Shown: positions 8,725 to 17,966, counted from the stretch's first letter. The stretch is 64,000 bases of DNA from an uncultured Christensenellaceae bacterium (GCA_910588695.1 CAJUOV010000008.1:22196-86195), one strand, 5' to 3'. The notes: generated by a model from the letters alone, not told the origin. Program-made: numbers and translations.

Positions 8725-9708
8725 TCATTTCTTATTTTTGCCTTTTGCATGCATGATCGTAATAATAATCAGGCAAAGAATTCCGCCGACGGGAAAAGCA
8801 ACCCATGCCGAATTCCACCAATTTCCGATCGCCCCGAAGAGAAGAAAAAGCGCCGTCGCAATCATCATGATCACTCCGCAGATCACGCCTTGCTGCTTTT
8901 GACGGGGAGTCGGATATTCTTTTCCGTCCCGCCCGTTGTATCCCTCGACGTTATATTTGACGCGCTGGATCAAAAGGCAGACGAGTCCGCCCAAAATCGA
9001 AGCGAACACGAAAAAGAACGCCGCAGCCACATAACAGATCGCCTCTCCGATATTTCTTGCGGCAATCACGCCCGAACTGACGAGAGCGGTAAAGACGATC
9101 AAAAAAACGAGATTCAGAAATATTGCGGACGCAAGGCAAGAAATTCCGACTGCAAACCGCTTTTGAAACCTTTTCAAATTCTCTTCGCCGAAACCTCCGT
9201 TCAGAACGGGATTTTCTTTTATAAATCTCTTATGCTTCAATCGCGCGTACACAAAACAAAATACCGACGCGGCAAAGAACAACAGCACCGACGACGCGCC
9301 CAGACTTTCAATCACAACGAGATAGCGGTCTGAGAAGGTCTGCGCAAACCCGACGAGCGCTACGCACACGGCGATGCCGAAGAATAAAAAGAATGCGCCG
9401 AGCGATAATCCGACCATATATCTGTTCATGTGGCGCGCATAAACTCCGATCTCGGCGCCTGCGGGCGTTTCCTCCCCAACGTCTGGATTTTCCGTCTCTT
9501 CCGAATCGGTAACCGATCCCTGCATCATCACGTCGATCGACACCGAAAACAAATCGCTGAGAGAGATCAGTTTGTCCGTTTCGGGATAGGCTTCTCCCGT
9601 CTCCCATTTCGAAACGGATTGGCGGGACACGCCGAGGCGGTCGGCAAGTTCTTCCTGCGTGATCTGATCCCGTTTCCTCAGACGTCGCAGATTTTCTGCA
9701 AAATTCAT
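8725..9708 (-). CDS. XRE-family regulator with membrane domain
   Basis: N-terminal helix-turn-helix (residues about 5-60; QEELADRLGVSRQSVSKWETG) joined to a domain with about five hydrophobic segments, two of them separated by a basic cytoplasmic loop. This architecture is common in Firmicutes, where it is thought to couple a membrane or envelope signal to DNA binding; the ligand is unknown. An in-frame TTG at 9720 lies inside the ribosome-binding site, so the ATG at 9708, preceded by TTGGAGGAATTT, is taken as the start (327 residues). The gene stands alone between clpB and the yigZ terminator and has its own promoter. Confidence 0.85.
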   Translation of the reverse strand: MNFAENLRRLRKRDQITQEELADRLGVSRQSVSKWETGEAYPETDKLISLSDLFSVSIDVMMQGSVTDSEETENPDVGEETPAGAEIGVYARHMNRYMVGLSLGAFFLFFGIAVCVALVGFAQTFSDRYLVVIESLGASSVLLFFAASVFCFVYARLKHKRFIKENPVLNGGFGEENLKRFQKRFAVGISCLASAIFLNLVFLIVFTALVSSGVIAARNIGEAICYVAAAFFFVFASILGGLVCLLIQRVKYNVEGYNGRDGKEYPTPRQKQQGVICGVIMMIATALFLLFGAIGNWWNSAWVAFPVGGILCLIIITIMHAKGKNKK

Positions 9709-9737
9709 AAATTCCTCCAAAAGTGGATTTTTTTCTT

Positions 9738-9766
9738 ATTATAAGCGTGCACGGAATAACGATCAA
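9738..9766 (-). promoter_or_regulatory. promoter of the XRE-family regulator
   Basis: TATAAT (9738-9743) and TTGATC (9761-9766) on the minus strand, spacer 17 bp. Confidence 0.7.
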
Positions 9767-9828
9767 CCAACTTTCGTTTGCAACGACGATTTTTTGCGCA
9801 ACTTGCGGTTGCATTTTTGATTTTTTAC

Positions 9829-9858
9829 AAAAAAAGCGCACCGTAGGATTACGGCGCG
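9829..9858 (-). terminator. terminator of the tyrS-yigZ operon
   Basis: A 9-bp stem (9837-9845 with 9850-9858, one G-T wobble) is followed on the minus strand by a run of seven T. It ends the operon before the XRE gene. Confidence 0.8.
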
Positions 9859-9873
9859 TCAGATGACACAAGA

Positions 9874-10494
9874 TTACCCGCAAGGAAAAAATCCGGTTTC
9901 TCCCCTTTTGATTTCCGCTCTGCCGCGGAATTCGTTGCGAACGGCAGAAATAAACAATTCTTCTTCACATGTTCTTACGCGGAATAAAAACAATGTTTTT
10001 TCGCCGTACTCCCGCCCCGTCACGATTTTGTTCTCCGCAAAGCGGGCGAGCGTTTTTCCGTCGGAATAGGAAACGCCGACCCCGATCGTCACGCATTCGT
10101 CGAACAAAGAAATACGGGCGCTTTGTACCGCTTCCGCCGCGCCTGTTGCGTAAGCGCGCGTAAGTCCGCCCGCGCCCAGCTTGATCCCCCCGAAATAGCG
10201 AACGGTTGCGACGAGCGTTTCAAACAGTTTTTTTGCTCTCAGCACGCCCAAGATCGGCATACCCGCCGTACCCTGCGGTTCGCCATCGTCGGAAAAACGG
10301 ACGACGTTCCCCACGCGGTCGGCGACAAACGCATAGCAGATATGCGTTGCAAGCGGATGCTTTTCGCGAAGCAGCGCAAGATACGCCCGCGCCTCTTCTT
10401 CGCTTTCGACATGCACGGCATAAGTTAAAAACCGCGACTTTTCGATCACGCGCTCGCACTCCGCGCCGCTTAAAATGCTCAGATATGCCGCCAT
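9874..10494 (-). CDS. yigZ: YigZ/IMPACT family protein
   Basis: Member of the UPF0029/IMPACT family; its bacterial function is not firmly established, though links to translation have been proposed. The 206 residues show the signature HPLATHICYAFV with FSDDGEPQGTAGMPIL and the glycine-rich VRYFGGIKLGAGGLTRAY loop in the N-terminal IMPACT domain, then a ferredoxin-like C-terminal domain. It starts one base after the tyrS stop codon, so it is probably translated by coupling and co-expressed with tyrosyl-tRNA synthetase. Confidence 0.93.
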   Translation of the reverse strand: MAAYLSILSGAECERVIEKSRFLTYAVHVESEEEARAYLALLREKHPLATHICYAFVADRVGNVVRFSDDGEPQGTAGMPILGVLRAKKLFETLVATVRYFGGIKLGAGGLTRAYATGAAEAVQSARISLFDECVTIGVGVSYSDGKTLARFAENKIVTGREYGEKTLFLFRVRTCEEELFISAVRNEFRGRAEIKRGETGFFPCG

Positions 10495-10495
10495 C

Positions 10496-11689
10496 TCAGG
10501 ACAAAACGATTTTCATTCGGACCTTCTTTCCCTTTGCAAGAATAAAATCCTCTCGGGGAATCGGGGAGTTCCCGTCCGTTACCCGTTCGCCGTTGACGCT
10601 CACGCCGCCCTGCTCGATAAGCCGCCGCGCTTCGCCGTTCGACTTGCAAAGTCCCGCCGCAACGAGGGCGCCGATGAGATTGGAAGTCGATTTATCGATA
10701 GACTTTACGGGCATATCACCATCGCCGCCGAACGCGCCGCGCGCTTCCGACTGCGCCTTGTCTGCCTTTTCCTGCCCGTGCACCGTTTTTGTAAGTTCGT
10801 AGGCAAGCACTTCCTTCGCGCGGTTCATGCGCTCGTCCTTGTATTTCGTCAGCTCCGCGATCTTGTCGAGCGGCAAGAAAGTCAGAAGTTTCAGACACTT
10901 CTCCACATCCGCATCGGCTGTATTGCGCCAATATTGGTAGAAATCGTAGGGGCTCGTCTTGTTTTCGTCGAGCCACACCGCGCCTTTCTGCGTTTTGCCC
11001 ATCTTTTTCCCCTCGCTCGTCGTAAGCAGAGTAAAGGTCATCGCAAACGCGCTCTTTTGCTCCTTGCGGCGGATTAGATCGGCTCCTGCCAGAATATTGC
11101 TCCACTGATCGTCGCCGCCCAATTCCAAAAGACAGCCGTATTTACGGTTGAGCACCAAAAAGTCATAAGCCTGCATGAGCATATAATTGAATTCGAGGAA
11201 CGATAGTCCCTTTTCCATACGCGATTTGAAACACTCCGCCGTGAGCATTTTATTCACGGAGAAATGCACGCCGATCTCGCGCAGAAAGTCGATATAGTTG
11301 AGATCGAGAAGCCAATCGGCGTTGTTCACGATCACCGCGCCGTTCTCCCCCTCGAAACTGACGAATTTCGACATCTGTTTTTTGAAACACTCTACATGAT
11401 ATGCGACCGTCTCTTTCGTCATCATCGAACGCATATCCGTTCTGCCCGAGGGATCGCCCACCATCGCGGTGCCGCCGCCGATGAGAATAATGGGCTTATG
11501 CCCCGCGTCCTGCATGTGTTTCATCGCAACGAGCTGCATAAAATGCCCGACGTGAAGACTGTCCGCCGTGGGATCGAAACCGATATAAAACGGAACGCTC
11601 TCCTTTGAAAGTTTTTCATAGAGCTCATCTTCATAGACCGTCTGTTTAATAAACCCGCGCGCACGCAAAGTGTCCATTACGTTTTTCAT
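10496..11689 (-). CDS. tyrS: tyrosyl-tRNA synthetase
   Basis: Class I synthetase charging tRNA-Tyr. In the 397 residues, FDPTADSLHVGH carries the HIGH-type motif (HVGH), GGGTAMVGDPSGR follows, and the KMSKS-equivalent is KKMGKT, a normal variant in this enzyme. A C-terminal S4-like RNA-binding domain ends the protein (LVAAGLCKSNGEARRLI). The ATG at 11689 has GAGG upstream and lies 15-20 nt downstream of a perfect promoter, so the leader is too short for a T-box; none of the conserved T-box sequence is present. The downstream partner is yigZ. Confidence 0.97.
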   Translation of the reverse strand: MKNVMDTLRARGFIKQTVYEDELYEKLSKESVPFYIGFDPTADSLHVGHFMQLVAMKHMQDAGHKPIILIGGGTAMVGDPSGRTDMRSMMTKETVAYHVECFKKQMSKFVSFEGENGAVIVNNADWLLDLNYIDFLREIGVHFSVNKMLTAECFKSRMEKGLSFLEFNYMLMQAYDFLVLNRKYGCLLELGGDDQWSNILAGADLIRRKEQKSAFAMTFTLLTTSEGKKMGKTQKGAVWLDENKTSPYDFYQYWRNTADADVEKCLKLLTFLPLDKIAELTKYKDERMNRAKEVLAYELTKTVHGQEKADKAQSEARGAFGGDGDMPVKSIDKSTSNLIGALVAAGLCKSNGEARRLIEQGGVSVNGERVTDGNSPIPREDFILAKGKKVRMKIVLS

Positions 11690-11710
11690 AATAAAACCTC
11701 GTTATCTGCC

Positions 11711-11739
11711 ATTATAGACTGTGCGGAATGATTTGTCAA
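11711..11739 (-). promoter_or_regulatory. tyrS promoter
   Basis: TTGACA (11734-11739) and TATAAT (11711-11716) on the minus strand, exactly 17 bp apart: a perfect consensus. The implied 5' leader is about 15 nt. Confidence 0.85.
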
Positions 11740-11938
11740 TAAAATTTCGCTGCCGCCGCAATCGCTCCGTAAATTCGCAAGCTCGGCAAGACGGCTGAAC
11801 ATTTCATCGCGCGAACAGGGACGCAAAAGCCTCGATTTCAAAATAAGATTCTGGCGTTCACGCTCTCTGAGGTTGTAATCTTCAATCATTTTTTCATAAC
11901 ATATCTGACTCATTGTATTTTGATTATACAAATTATAG

Positions 11939-11967
11939 TTGACAAATATTGTCATATATGTTAAAAT
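11939..11967 (+). promoter_or_regulatory. promoter with overlapping TGACAA-N3-TTGTCA operator
   Basis: TTGACA (11939-11944), 17-bp spacer, TAAAAT (11962-11967). A perfect inverted repeat TGACAA/TTGTCA at 11940-11954 covers the -35 box, a typical place for a repressor. The WYL regulator 48 bp downstream could bind it. Confidence 0.6.
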
Positions 11968-12001
11968 ATTTTTAAGAAAATATATCAAGCGAGAAAAAAA
12001 T

Positions 12002-12931
12002 ATGAAATTTCAGATCATGCTCGGGATTTTATTTACCTTATTGGCGCGGCGAAAAGTGAGCGCGGGATACCTTGCGAATAAATACGGCGTTTCGGTGCGG
12101 TCGATCTATCGCTATGTAGACGAAATGTCGATTTCGGGCGTTCCCGTAACGGTTTTACGCGGTCCGCACGGCGGGATCTGTATTTCGGACGCGTTCACCC
12201 TGCCCAAAGGTCTTTTGACGAAAGAGGAATACGCAAAAGCGCTCGACTGCCTGCTCGCCATGAACGAGCAACTGCACGACGAAGTTTTGGACGACGTGAT
12301 CGAAAAATTCAAACGTACCGAAAAAGCCGCGGAACGGGATGCGGAAATTACGGGAAACATCTTAGTCGACGGCGGAACGTGGGGCGACGAACGGAAATTT
12401 TCCGACCTTATTGCCTTTTTCTCCCGCGCCGCAGAAGAGAGAGAATCTCTCGCGATTGAATACGCCGACCGCGGCGGCGAAAGAACGAACCGAGTGATCC
12501 TGCCTCACTTAATGGTACTCAAACAGAACGTCTGGTACGTCTACGCTTACTGCAACCTGCGCGGCGGCTTCCGCCTCTTTAAGCTCGGCAGAGTCCGCTC
12601 CGTCCGCAAAACGGGCGAAACGTTCGAGCGCATTACCTTTCGCCGTGAAGACATTCCCCTCTCTTTTTGGAAAGCTCAGAAAGAAGCGGACGCCAAATTC
12701 AAAATTTCTCCCGAACGTCTGCCCTTCGCCGAGGAGTGGCTGGGAGTCGCAAACGTCTACGAACAGAACGGAGAATACTTCGCGGAAGCCATTCTCCCCG
12801 ACGACGAATCGCTCGTCGGCAAAATTTTATCGGCAGGTGCGGGTTTTACCGTGCTCTCCCCCGCCTCCCTCGTTGAAAAAGTCCGTGCAGAAACCGCAAA
12901 GATCTTTGCTTGTTATGAAATAAATTCCTGA
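12002..12931 (+). CDS. YafY-type HTH/WYL-domain transcriptional regulator
   Basis: The N-terminal DeoR-like winged helix (residues about 3-60; VSAGYLANKYGVSVRSIYRYVDEMSISG) is followed by a WYL domain around residues 120-220, recognisable in VLPHLMVLKQNVWYVYAYC and the FRLFKLGRVRSVRKTG stretch, and then a WCX-like C-terminal domain. WYL domains bind ligands or nucleic acid ends in many bacterial regulators; the ligand here is unknown. The frame is open from 11939, but the ATG at 12002 matches the family start and lies at the right distance from the promoter. The ribosome-binding site is weak (GCGAG). Autoregulation through the palindrome over its -35 is plausible. It is monocistronic with a strong terminator. 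Confidence 0.85.
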   Translation: MKFQIMLGILFTLLARRKVSAGYLANKYGVSVRSIYRYVDEMSISGVPVTVLRGPHGGICISDAFTLPKGLLTKEEYAKALDCLLAMNEQLHDEVLDDVIEKFKRTEKAAERDAEITGNILVDGGTWGDERKFSDLIAFFSRAAEERESLAIEYADRGGERTNRVILPHLMVLKQNVWYVYAYCNLRGGFRLFKLGRVRSVRKTGETFERITFRREDIPLSFWKAQKEADAKFKISPERLPFAEEWLGVANVYEQNGEYFAEAILPDDESLVGKILSAGAGFTVLSPASLVEKVRAETAKIFACYEINS

Positions 12932-13046
12932 CAACAGACCTCGCAATCGATAGAAAACCATAATAAAAAATCTCGCATGCGTCGCGTTCGTGATCGGAAA
13001 AGCAATCATTCATTAAAATCTAAAACGAATTTTTACAGTCAAACAA

Positions 13047-13090
13047 ATAGCGCGCTGATTCGATTAAGAAATACAGCGCGCTATATTTTT
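13047..13090. terminator. terminator between the WYL regulator and the DUF5714 gene
   Basis: ATAGCGCGCTG (13047-13057) and CAGCGCGCTAT (13074-13084) form an 11-bp perfect stem with a 16-nt loop, followed by ATTTTTTG on the plus strand. The opposite side is A/T-rich and could also serve the convergent gene. Confidence 0.8.
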
Positions 13091-13127
13091 TGTTTTTCAA
13101 AATGAAATTTTTAGTAAAAATTTCTAC

Positions 13128-13700
13128 TTAAATTTTATTTGCGATATAAAAAGGACACTTGTTTCCCAAGCACTGTTTATTTTGCGATGCAAACGCGCAA
13201 ATAATTTTATCTGTTTCCATTTCAATACCGTATTTATCTTTTACGAATTTTACTCCGTATGAAAGCGACAAAAATGCGTTTCTTTTACAACATCTCGCCC
13301 CTCCTATTTTGCTCATCTGAGAAAGAACTGCGGAAGTGTATTCCATATTGTCTTTATAGTATTCATCTGTGCTTAACGGACTTGTCTTGTGTATAATTGA
13401 CAGAACCGCCGCAACAGATGACGTTGAACCGCAAATACCCCAATAAGCGCACATCGCTCCCGGCATTTTTGCCGCTCTATTTTCAAGTTCATTCAAACAC
13501 TCTTCAAGACTAAATTTACCCCCTGCATTTCTCATAGCAGTTGCAAACGCAGCACCGTCGAGAAAATGATGCTCGGGTCCGTGAATGTTTATATAGTCTT
13601 TGCACATCATTTCTTTAATAATTGCTACGGGATTTTTAGAAGTGCACTTGACAATGTCGCGTTTTATCAAACTGAACTTATCTTGTAATGTGTATTCCAT
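13128..13700 (-). CDS. DUF5714-domain protein of unknown function
   Basis: The 190-residue protein matches the DUF5714 pattern: INIHGPEHHFLDGAAF, AMRNAGGKFS, a cysteine-containing MCAYWGICGS loop (Cys 84 and 90), then RCCKR and a C-terminal CLGNKCPF. Conserved His and Cys residues suggest metal or cofactor binding, but no activity is established. The frame opens at 13757, but the ATG at 13700 is preferred because GGAGAA lies 9 nt upstream. The gene is visibly more A/T-rich than its neighbours and sits alone between a terminator and recG, which hints at acquisition. Confidence 0.75.
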   Translation of the reverse strand: MEYTLQDKFSLIKRDIVKCTSKNPVAIIKEMMCKDYINIHGPEHHFLDGAAFATAMRNAGGKFSLEECLNELENRAAKMPGAMCAYWGICGSTSSVAAVLSIIHKTSPLSTDEYYKDNMEYTSAVLSQMSKIGGARCCKRNAFLSLSYGVKFVKDKYGIEMETDKIICAFASQNKQCLGNKCPFYIANKI

Positions 13701-13774
13701 ATAATATATTTTTCTCCGATAAAGTACTGTTTGCTGATCAAACCATGATAAAATCACGGAAACGGCAAAATTTT

Positions 13775-15775
13775 TTAATTGAGAACTACGTCTTTCAGAC
13801 TTTCGTATTTCTGCATAGCGGCTTCTCTGATCTTTCCGAGATCGCTTCTTTCGAACGCCTCGTCGGAAAGCTGTTTTGCAAGAAACACCGCTTCTTTGGG
13901 GTACCTCAGATTTTTGATTTCGCTTAAATATTTTCCGCTCTGCCTGGTTCCCAAAAAGTCGCCGCCGCCTCTGAGTTCCAGATCGCGTTCGGCAAGCTCA
14001 AATCCGTCGTTCGTACTCTTAAAAAGCCGTAACCTTTCGTAAGCGCTCTCCGATTCGCTCCCGACGAGCAGAAAACAATAACTCTTTTCCGCGCCCCGCC
14101 CTACTCTGCCGCGAAGCTGGTGCAACTGCGAAAGCCCGAACCGCTCGGCATTGCAGATTACCATAATGGTAGCCGACGGCACGTCAACGCCCACTTCGAT
14201 GACCGTAGTAGAGACAAGACAGTCGTATTCTCCGTTTTTGAACGCCGTCATGACCGCAGTCTTATCTTTCTCTTTCATGCGTCCGTGCAGCAGGGCAAGC
14301 CGCATCGAAGGAAGTCTGCCCCTGAGTTCTTCGAAAAGCTCCGTGACCGACGTTACCTGCCCCTCGTCATCGTCTATTTTGGCGCAGACGAAATAAGCCT
14401 GTTTTCCCTTCTTTGTCTCTTCCGCAATATAGGCAAGCATATCGTCATACTTGTACGCGGGAATGACCGAAGTGGAAATTTCCTGTCTGCCCTGCGGTTT
14501 ATCGCCGATCACCGTAATATCGAGATCGCCGTAAAAAATCAATGAAAGAGTGCGCGGAATCGGAGTTGCGGACATCACTAAAACATCTACATTTTCTCCT
14601 TTTTCGCTCAATATATTGCGTTGCGCCACACCGAAACGGTGCTGTTCGTCGCATACACAAAAAGCCAAATCACAAAAAGATACGTCGTCCTGCAATACGG
14701 CGTGCGTGCCGCAGAGCACGTCATATTCTCCCGCGGCAAGTTTATATTTCAATTCCCGTTTTTCCTTTGCCGTACAGGATCCCGCCAGATACGCAACCCT
14801 GTACTCGGGGAAAATTTTTTGTAAAAGCCTGAAATTCTGTTCGGCAAGCACTTCTGTCGGAGAGAGATACGCCGCCTGAAATCCGCTTTTGAGCGCCATA
14901 AAAATGCCCGTGAGCGCAACCGCAGTCTTCCCGCTCCCCACGTCGCCCTGCAACAGTCGGTTCATGCGCACAGGCGATTTTACATTATTGAAGATCGCGC
15001 GTACCGCCGCCCGCTGTCCTTGGGTAAACTGAAAGGGAAAACGTTTTTCAAACTCCGAGACGTCTTCTTCGGTCACAGAATAAACTCTGCCGCGCGCCTC
15101 TTTTCTATCGCCCTTAATTAGTTTGAACGCCGAAACAAGCGTAAAATATTCTTCTATTGCGATCCGTTCGGCTGCTTTTTGCATTTCACGCAGTGATTTT
15201 GGGGCATGAATCGCCGAATATGCCTGATTCAACGGCGTAAGCTCGTATTTTTTACAAAGATCGACGGGAATCACAGAGACTCGCTCTTCCTTATGCAACG
15301 CTTTCTGCACCGCGTCGCGCACCGCTTTCTGAGTCAGGGAACCGCATAGCCCGTACACCGGAACAAGCCCTTTCAGTCTCGACACTCCGCCAATCGGCTC
15401 AAACGTAGGATTGACAAGTGAAATCTGCCCGTACTTATTGCTCACCCGTCCGTAAAAAAGATACTCCCCCGTTTTCAGGCGACCGGCAAGATATGGCATA
15501 TTGAACCATACGGCGGTAAAATTATACCCGTCCTGCGAAAGATGCGCCCGTACCGTTTTCAGCCGCCCCGCATACCGAACAGGCTCCACATAAACGAGCG
15601 TGCAAGCGACAAGCGCAAGTTCGTTGTGGTACACATCCCTCACCGAAACCCGATTCGTCATATCGAGATAGGCGCGCGGAAAATAAGAACACAGCTGCGC
15701 CGTAGTCCCGACCCCCAATTTCTTAAATTCTTTTGCGCGTTTTTCTCCGACGCCCGCCAAAAATTCGATATTCAT
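13775..15775 (-). CDS. recG: ATP-dependent DNA helicase RecG
   Basis: Branch-migration helicase that regresses stalled forks and processes Holliday and D-loop structures. The 666 residues start with the wedge/OB domain (MNIEFLAGVGEKRAKEFKKL), then helicase motifs I (GDVGSGKTAVAL), II (CDEQHRFGV), III (MSATPIPRTL) and VI (QLRGRVGRG), and the RecG C-terminal end. No ribosome-binding site is evident before the ATG, and a TATAAT overlaps the start codon itself. It lies downstream of asp23-fakA in the usual Firmicute order but is separated from fakA by a terminator and an A/T-rich 100-bp gap. Confidence 0.97.
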   Translation of the reverse strand: MNIEFLAGVGEKRAKEFKKLGVGTTAQLCSYFPRAYLDMTNRVSVRDVYHNELALVACTLVYVEPVRYAGRLKTVRAHLSQDGYNFTAVWFNMPYLAGRLKTGEYLFYGRVSNKYGQISLVNPTFEPIGGVSRLKGLVPVYGLCGSLTQKAVRDAVQKALHKEERVSVIPVDLCKKYELTPLNQAYSAIHAPKSLREMQKAAERIAIEEYFTLVSAFKLIKGDRKEARGRVYSVTEEDVSEFEKRFPFQFTQGQRAAVRAIFNNVKSPVRMNRLLQGDVGSGKTAVALTGIFMALKSGFQAAYLSPTEVLAEQNFRLLQKIFPEYRVAYLAGSCTAKEKRELKYKLAAGEYDVLCGTHAVLQDDVSFCDLAFCVCDEQHRFGVAQRNILSEKGENVDVLVMSATPIPRTLSLIFYGDLDITVIGDKPQGRQEISTSVIPAYKYDDMLAYIAEETKKGKQAYFVCAKIDDDEGQVTSVTELFEELRGRLPSMRLALLHGRMKEKDKTAVMTAFKNGEYDCLVSTTVIEVGVDVPSATIMVICNAERFGLSQLHQLRGRVGRGAEKSYCFLLVGSESESAYERLRLFKSTNDGFELAERDLELRGGGDFLGTRQSGKYLSEIKNLRYPKEAVFLAKQLSDEAFERSDLGKIREAAMQKYESLKDVVLN

Positions 15776-15845
15776 TATATTTGAATGTCATATAAATAAG
15801 TTCAATATATTTAATATAATTCTTCCGATCCGAAAAATTAAATAT

Positions 15846-15880
15846 AAAAAAAGAGCGGGATCCGCCGCTCCTTTTTTTAT
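15846..15880. terminator. terminator after fakA
   Basis: GAGCGG (15853-15858) pairs with CCGCTC (15865-15870). It is flanked by seven A on one side and seven T on the other, so it can act on either strand. It separates fakA from recG. Confidence 0.75.
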
Positions 15881-17545
15881 TTATTCCAAAGAAAGCAGAT
15901 AATAATACACAGGCTGACCGCCGTAATGACAATCCACATCGCAATCCGAGAACGCCTCCTGCACTTTCTCGGCAAGCGCCTCCGCATCCGACTCTTCGAC
16001 ACCTTCGCCGTAGTAGAGCGTAATGACTTCGTGATAATCCTCTTTGAGCTTTTCGATCAGTTTGAGAACGGCTTCGCTGACGTTATCTTTCTTATCTTTG
16101 TCGCTCTTGGCGAGAATCTTTTTGTCGTCCAGACCGATGATGTCGCCCTCGTTGATTTTGAATCCGTTGACGTTCGTCGTGCGCACTGCGTGGGTGATCT
16201 GTCCCGATTTTACATTGTCAAGCGCATGGATCATGTTGGTTTTGTTTTCTTCCACGCTCGCCTCGGGGCTGAACGCGAGCGCGGCGGCAAAGCCCTGCGG
16301 GATGTTTTTGGTCGGGATAACGTGAATAATGCGGTTTTCCACAAGCGCGCGCGCCTGTTCCGCCGCAAGAATAATGTTTTTATTGTTCGGAAACACAAAA
16401 ACGTGCTCCGCATTGATCTTTTGCACCGCCGTCGCAATGTCGGAAGCGGAGGGATTCATCGTCTGTCCCCCTTTGATCACGCGATCCACAAAGAGATCTT
16501 TGAAAATCTCTTCGATCCCGTCGCCCGCGCAGACGGCAAGCATGCCCTGATCTTTCTTTTCCGCCTCGCGCTTTGCTCTGAGCGCGCGATTTTGTTCGAG
16601 CATATTTTCGATTTTAGGTCGGTCGAGTTCCCCGAGTTCGAGCGCATAGGTGAGCGCAACCCCCGGACAATTCGTGTGAACGTGAACTTTGACCATCTCC
16701 AAATCGCCGATACAGATCACGCTGTCGCCGATCCCCATAAGATTCTCGCGTAATTTATCGATATCGGCGAGCGTTGTGCTCTTTTTGAGGTTGATGATAA
16801 AAAATTCGGTACAGTAGGCGAACTGTATTTCGCCCAGATCCATGTTGATAATATCGGAATTATCGTCAAATTCGGAGGAACTTGCGGAATTGGCGGCTTC
16901 CGTCTGTACTTCGGAGACAATCTCGTCGCCCATCAGCGCCGCCAAAAATCCGCGCATGATCGTCATGAGACCAACGCCGCCCGAATCCACGACGCCCGCT
17001 TTTTTCAACACGGGCAACAGCTCGGGAGTCATTGCAAGCGCCTTGTCTCCGGCTTCTATGATCGCAGGCAAAAAAGTCTCGAAATCTTTATGTTTCCCTG
17101 CGGATTTGACCGCAAACTCGCTCATCATGCGCACGACCGTCAAAATCGTACCCTCTTTGGGAATCGCTACGGCGTTGTAAGCGACTTTTGTGCCGGCTTC
17201 GAGCGCCTTGGCAAACGTTTTCGTATCGATACTATCCTGTCTGTTCTCGCGCAAAACAGAACAGATCCCTCTGAAAATCTGAGAAAGAATAACGCCGGAA
17301 TTTCCTCTTGCGCCCTTCAAGGCTCCCTTCGAAACACAATCGCAAACATCGGAAAATCCGTTGTTCGAGCACGCCGACAGTTCTTTCACCGCCGACTGAA
17401 TCGTAAGCGACATATTCGTGCCCGTATCGCCGTCGGGAACGGGAAACACGTTGAGCGCGTCTACCTTCGCCCGATTATTATCAAGCATTTTCGCGCCGAC
17501 TAAAACCATTTTGCGGAAAGTCGCGCAATTTATCGTTTTCTGCAT
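15881..17545 (-). CDS. fakA: DAK2/DegV-domain fatty acid kinase subunit (FakA/YloV-like)
   Basis: In the Fak system FakA is the ATP-binding subunit that phosphorylates a fatty acid presented by a FakB (DegV) protein, feeding exogenous fatty acids to phospholipid synthesis. The N-terminal DAK2/DhaL domain (about 1-200) contains VFPVPDGDTGTNMSLT, with the Mg-ATP aspartates, and GARGNSGVILSQ. The middle and the C-terminal DegV-like region bring it to 554 residues, the usual family size. It follows the asp23-like gene by 42 bp, the conserved yloU-yloV pair. No FakB gene is in the window. Confidence 0.93.
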   Translation of the reverse strand: MQKTINCATFRKMVLVGAKMLDNNRAKVDALNVFPVPDGDTGTNMSLTIQSAVKELSACSNNGFSDVCDCVSKGALKGARGNSGVILSQIFRGICSVLRENRQDSIDTKTFAKALEAGTKVAYNAVAIPKEGTILTVVRMMSEFAVKSAGKHKDFETFLPAIIEAGDKALAMTPELLPVLKKAGVVDSGGVGLMTIMRGFLAALMGDEIVSEVQTEAANSASSSEFDDNSDIINMDLGEIQFAYCTEFFIINLKKSTTLADIDKLRENLMGIGDSVICIGDLEMVKVHVHTNCPGVALTYALELGELDRPKIENMLEQNRALRAKREAEKKDQGMLAVCAGDGIEEIFKDLFVDRVIKGGQTMNPSASDIATAVQKINAEHVFVFPNNKNIILAAEQARALVENRIIHVIPTKNIPQGFAAALAFSPEASVEENKTNMIHALDNVKSGQITHAVRTTNVNGFKINEGDIIGLDDKKILAKSDKDKKDNVSEAVLKLIEKLKEDYHEVITLYYGEGVEESDAEALAEKVQEAFSDCDVDCHYGGQPVYYYLLSLE

Positions 17546-17587
17546 GGAATGCTCCTAATATTTGAAATGAATACGCGGAGACGAGAG

Positions 17588-17938
17588 TTAAAGTTTCAAA
17601 CCGACGATGTTGACGTTTACGGTGTCGACGATCATACCCGTAAAGTGCTCCACCTTATACTTTACCGATTCTTTCAATGCCTCGGCAACAGCCTCGATGG
17701 AAACGCCGTATTTAATTAAAACGTATACATCGATAAAAATTCGGTTTCCGGACGTAATGATTTTTACGCCTTTGCCTCCCGCGTCTCGTTTGAGTAATTC
17801 GGCAAGCGTATCGGTAAAACGGCGGGAAACGGTATCTACGATCCCGTAACTTTCCACCGCAGCCTGAGACGCGACCTTTGCGATCGCAAGGTCGGAGATT
17901 GAAATTTTTCCGTAAGCGTTGCTCGTGCTGACCGACAT
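17588..17938 (-). CDS. Asp23/Gls24 family envelope stress protein (YloU-like)
   Basis: A 116-residue Asp23-fold protein: GKISISDLAIAKVASQAAVESYGIV at the N-terminus and ISIDVYVLIKYG-type strands with a C-terminal VNVNIVGLKL. Members assemble at the cytoplasmic membrane or influence envelope homeostasis. The single copy next to fakA corresponds to yloU of Bacillus. It is first in the asp23-fakA operon, with its own promoter and divergent from rpmB. Confidence 0.9.
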   Translation of the reverse strand: MSVSTSNAYGKISISDLAIAKVASQAAVESYGIVDTVSRRFTDTLAELLKRDAGGKGVKIITSGNRIFIDVYVLIKYGVSIEAVAEALKESVKYKVEHFTGMIVDTVNVNIVGLKL

Positions 17939-17966
17939 ATACAGCTCCCCTAATTATCTATTCTAT

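Noticed and set aside
11690..11940. T-box riboswitch before tyrS
   Set aside because: No conserved T-box antiterminator sequence, and the promoter leaves a leader of about 15 nt.
11686..11988. 100-codon minus-strand ORF whose stop overlaps the tyrS start
   Set aside because: The perfect tyrS promoter lies inside it, so most of it would not be transcribed with tyrS; no ribosome-binding site or homology is evident.
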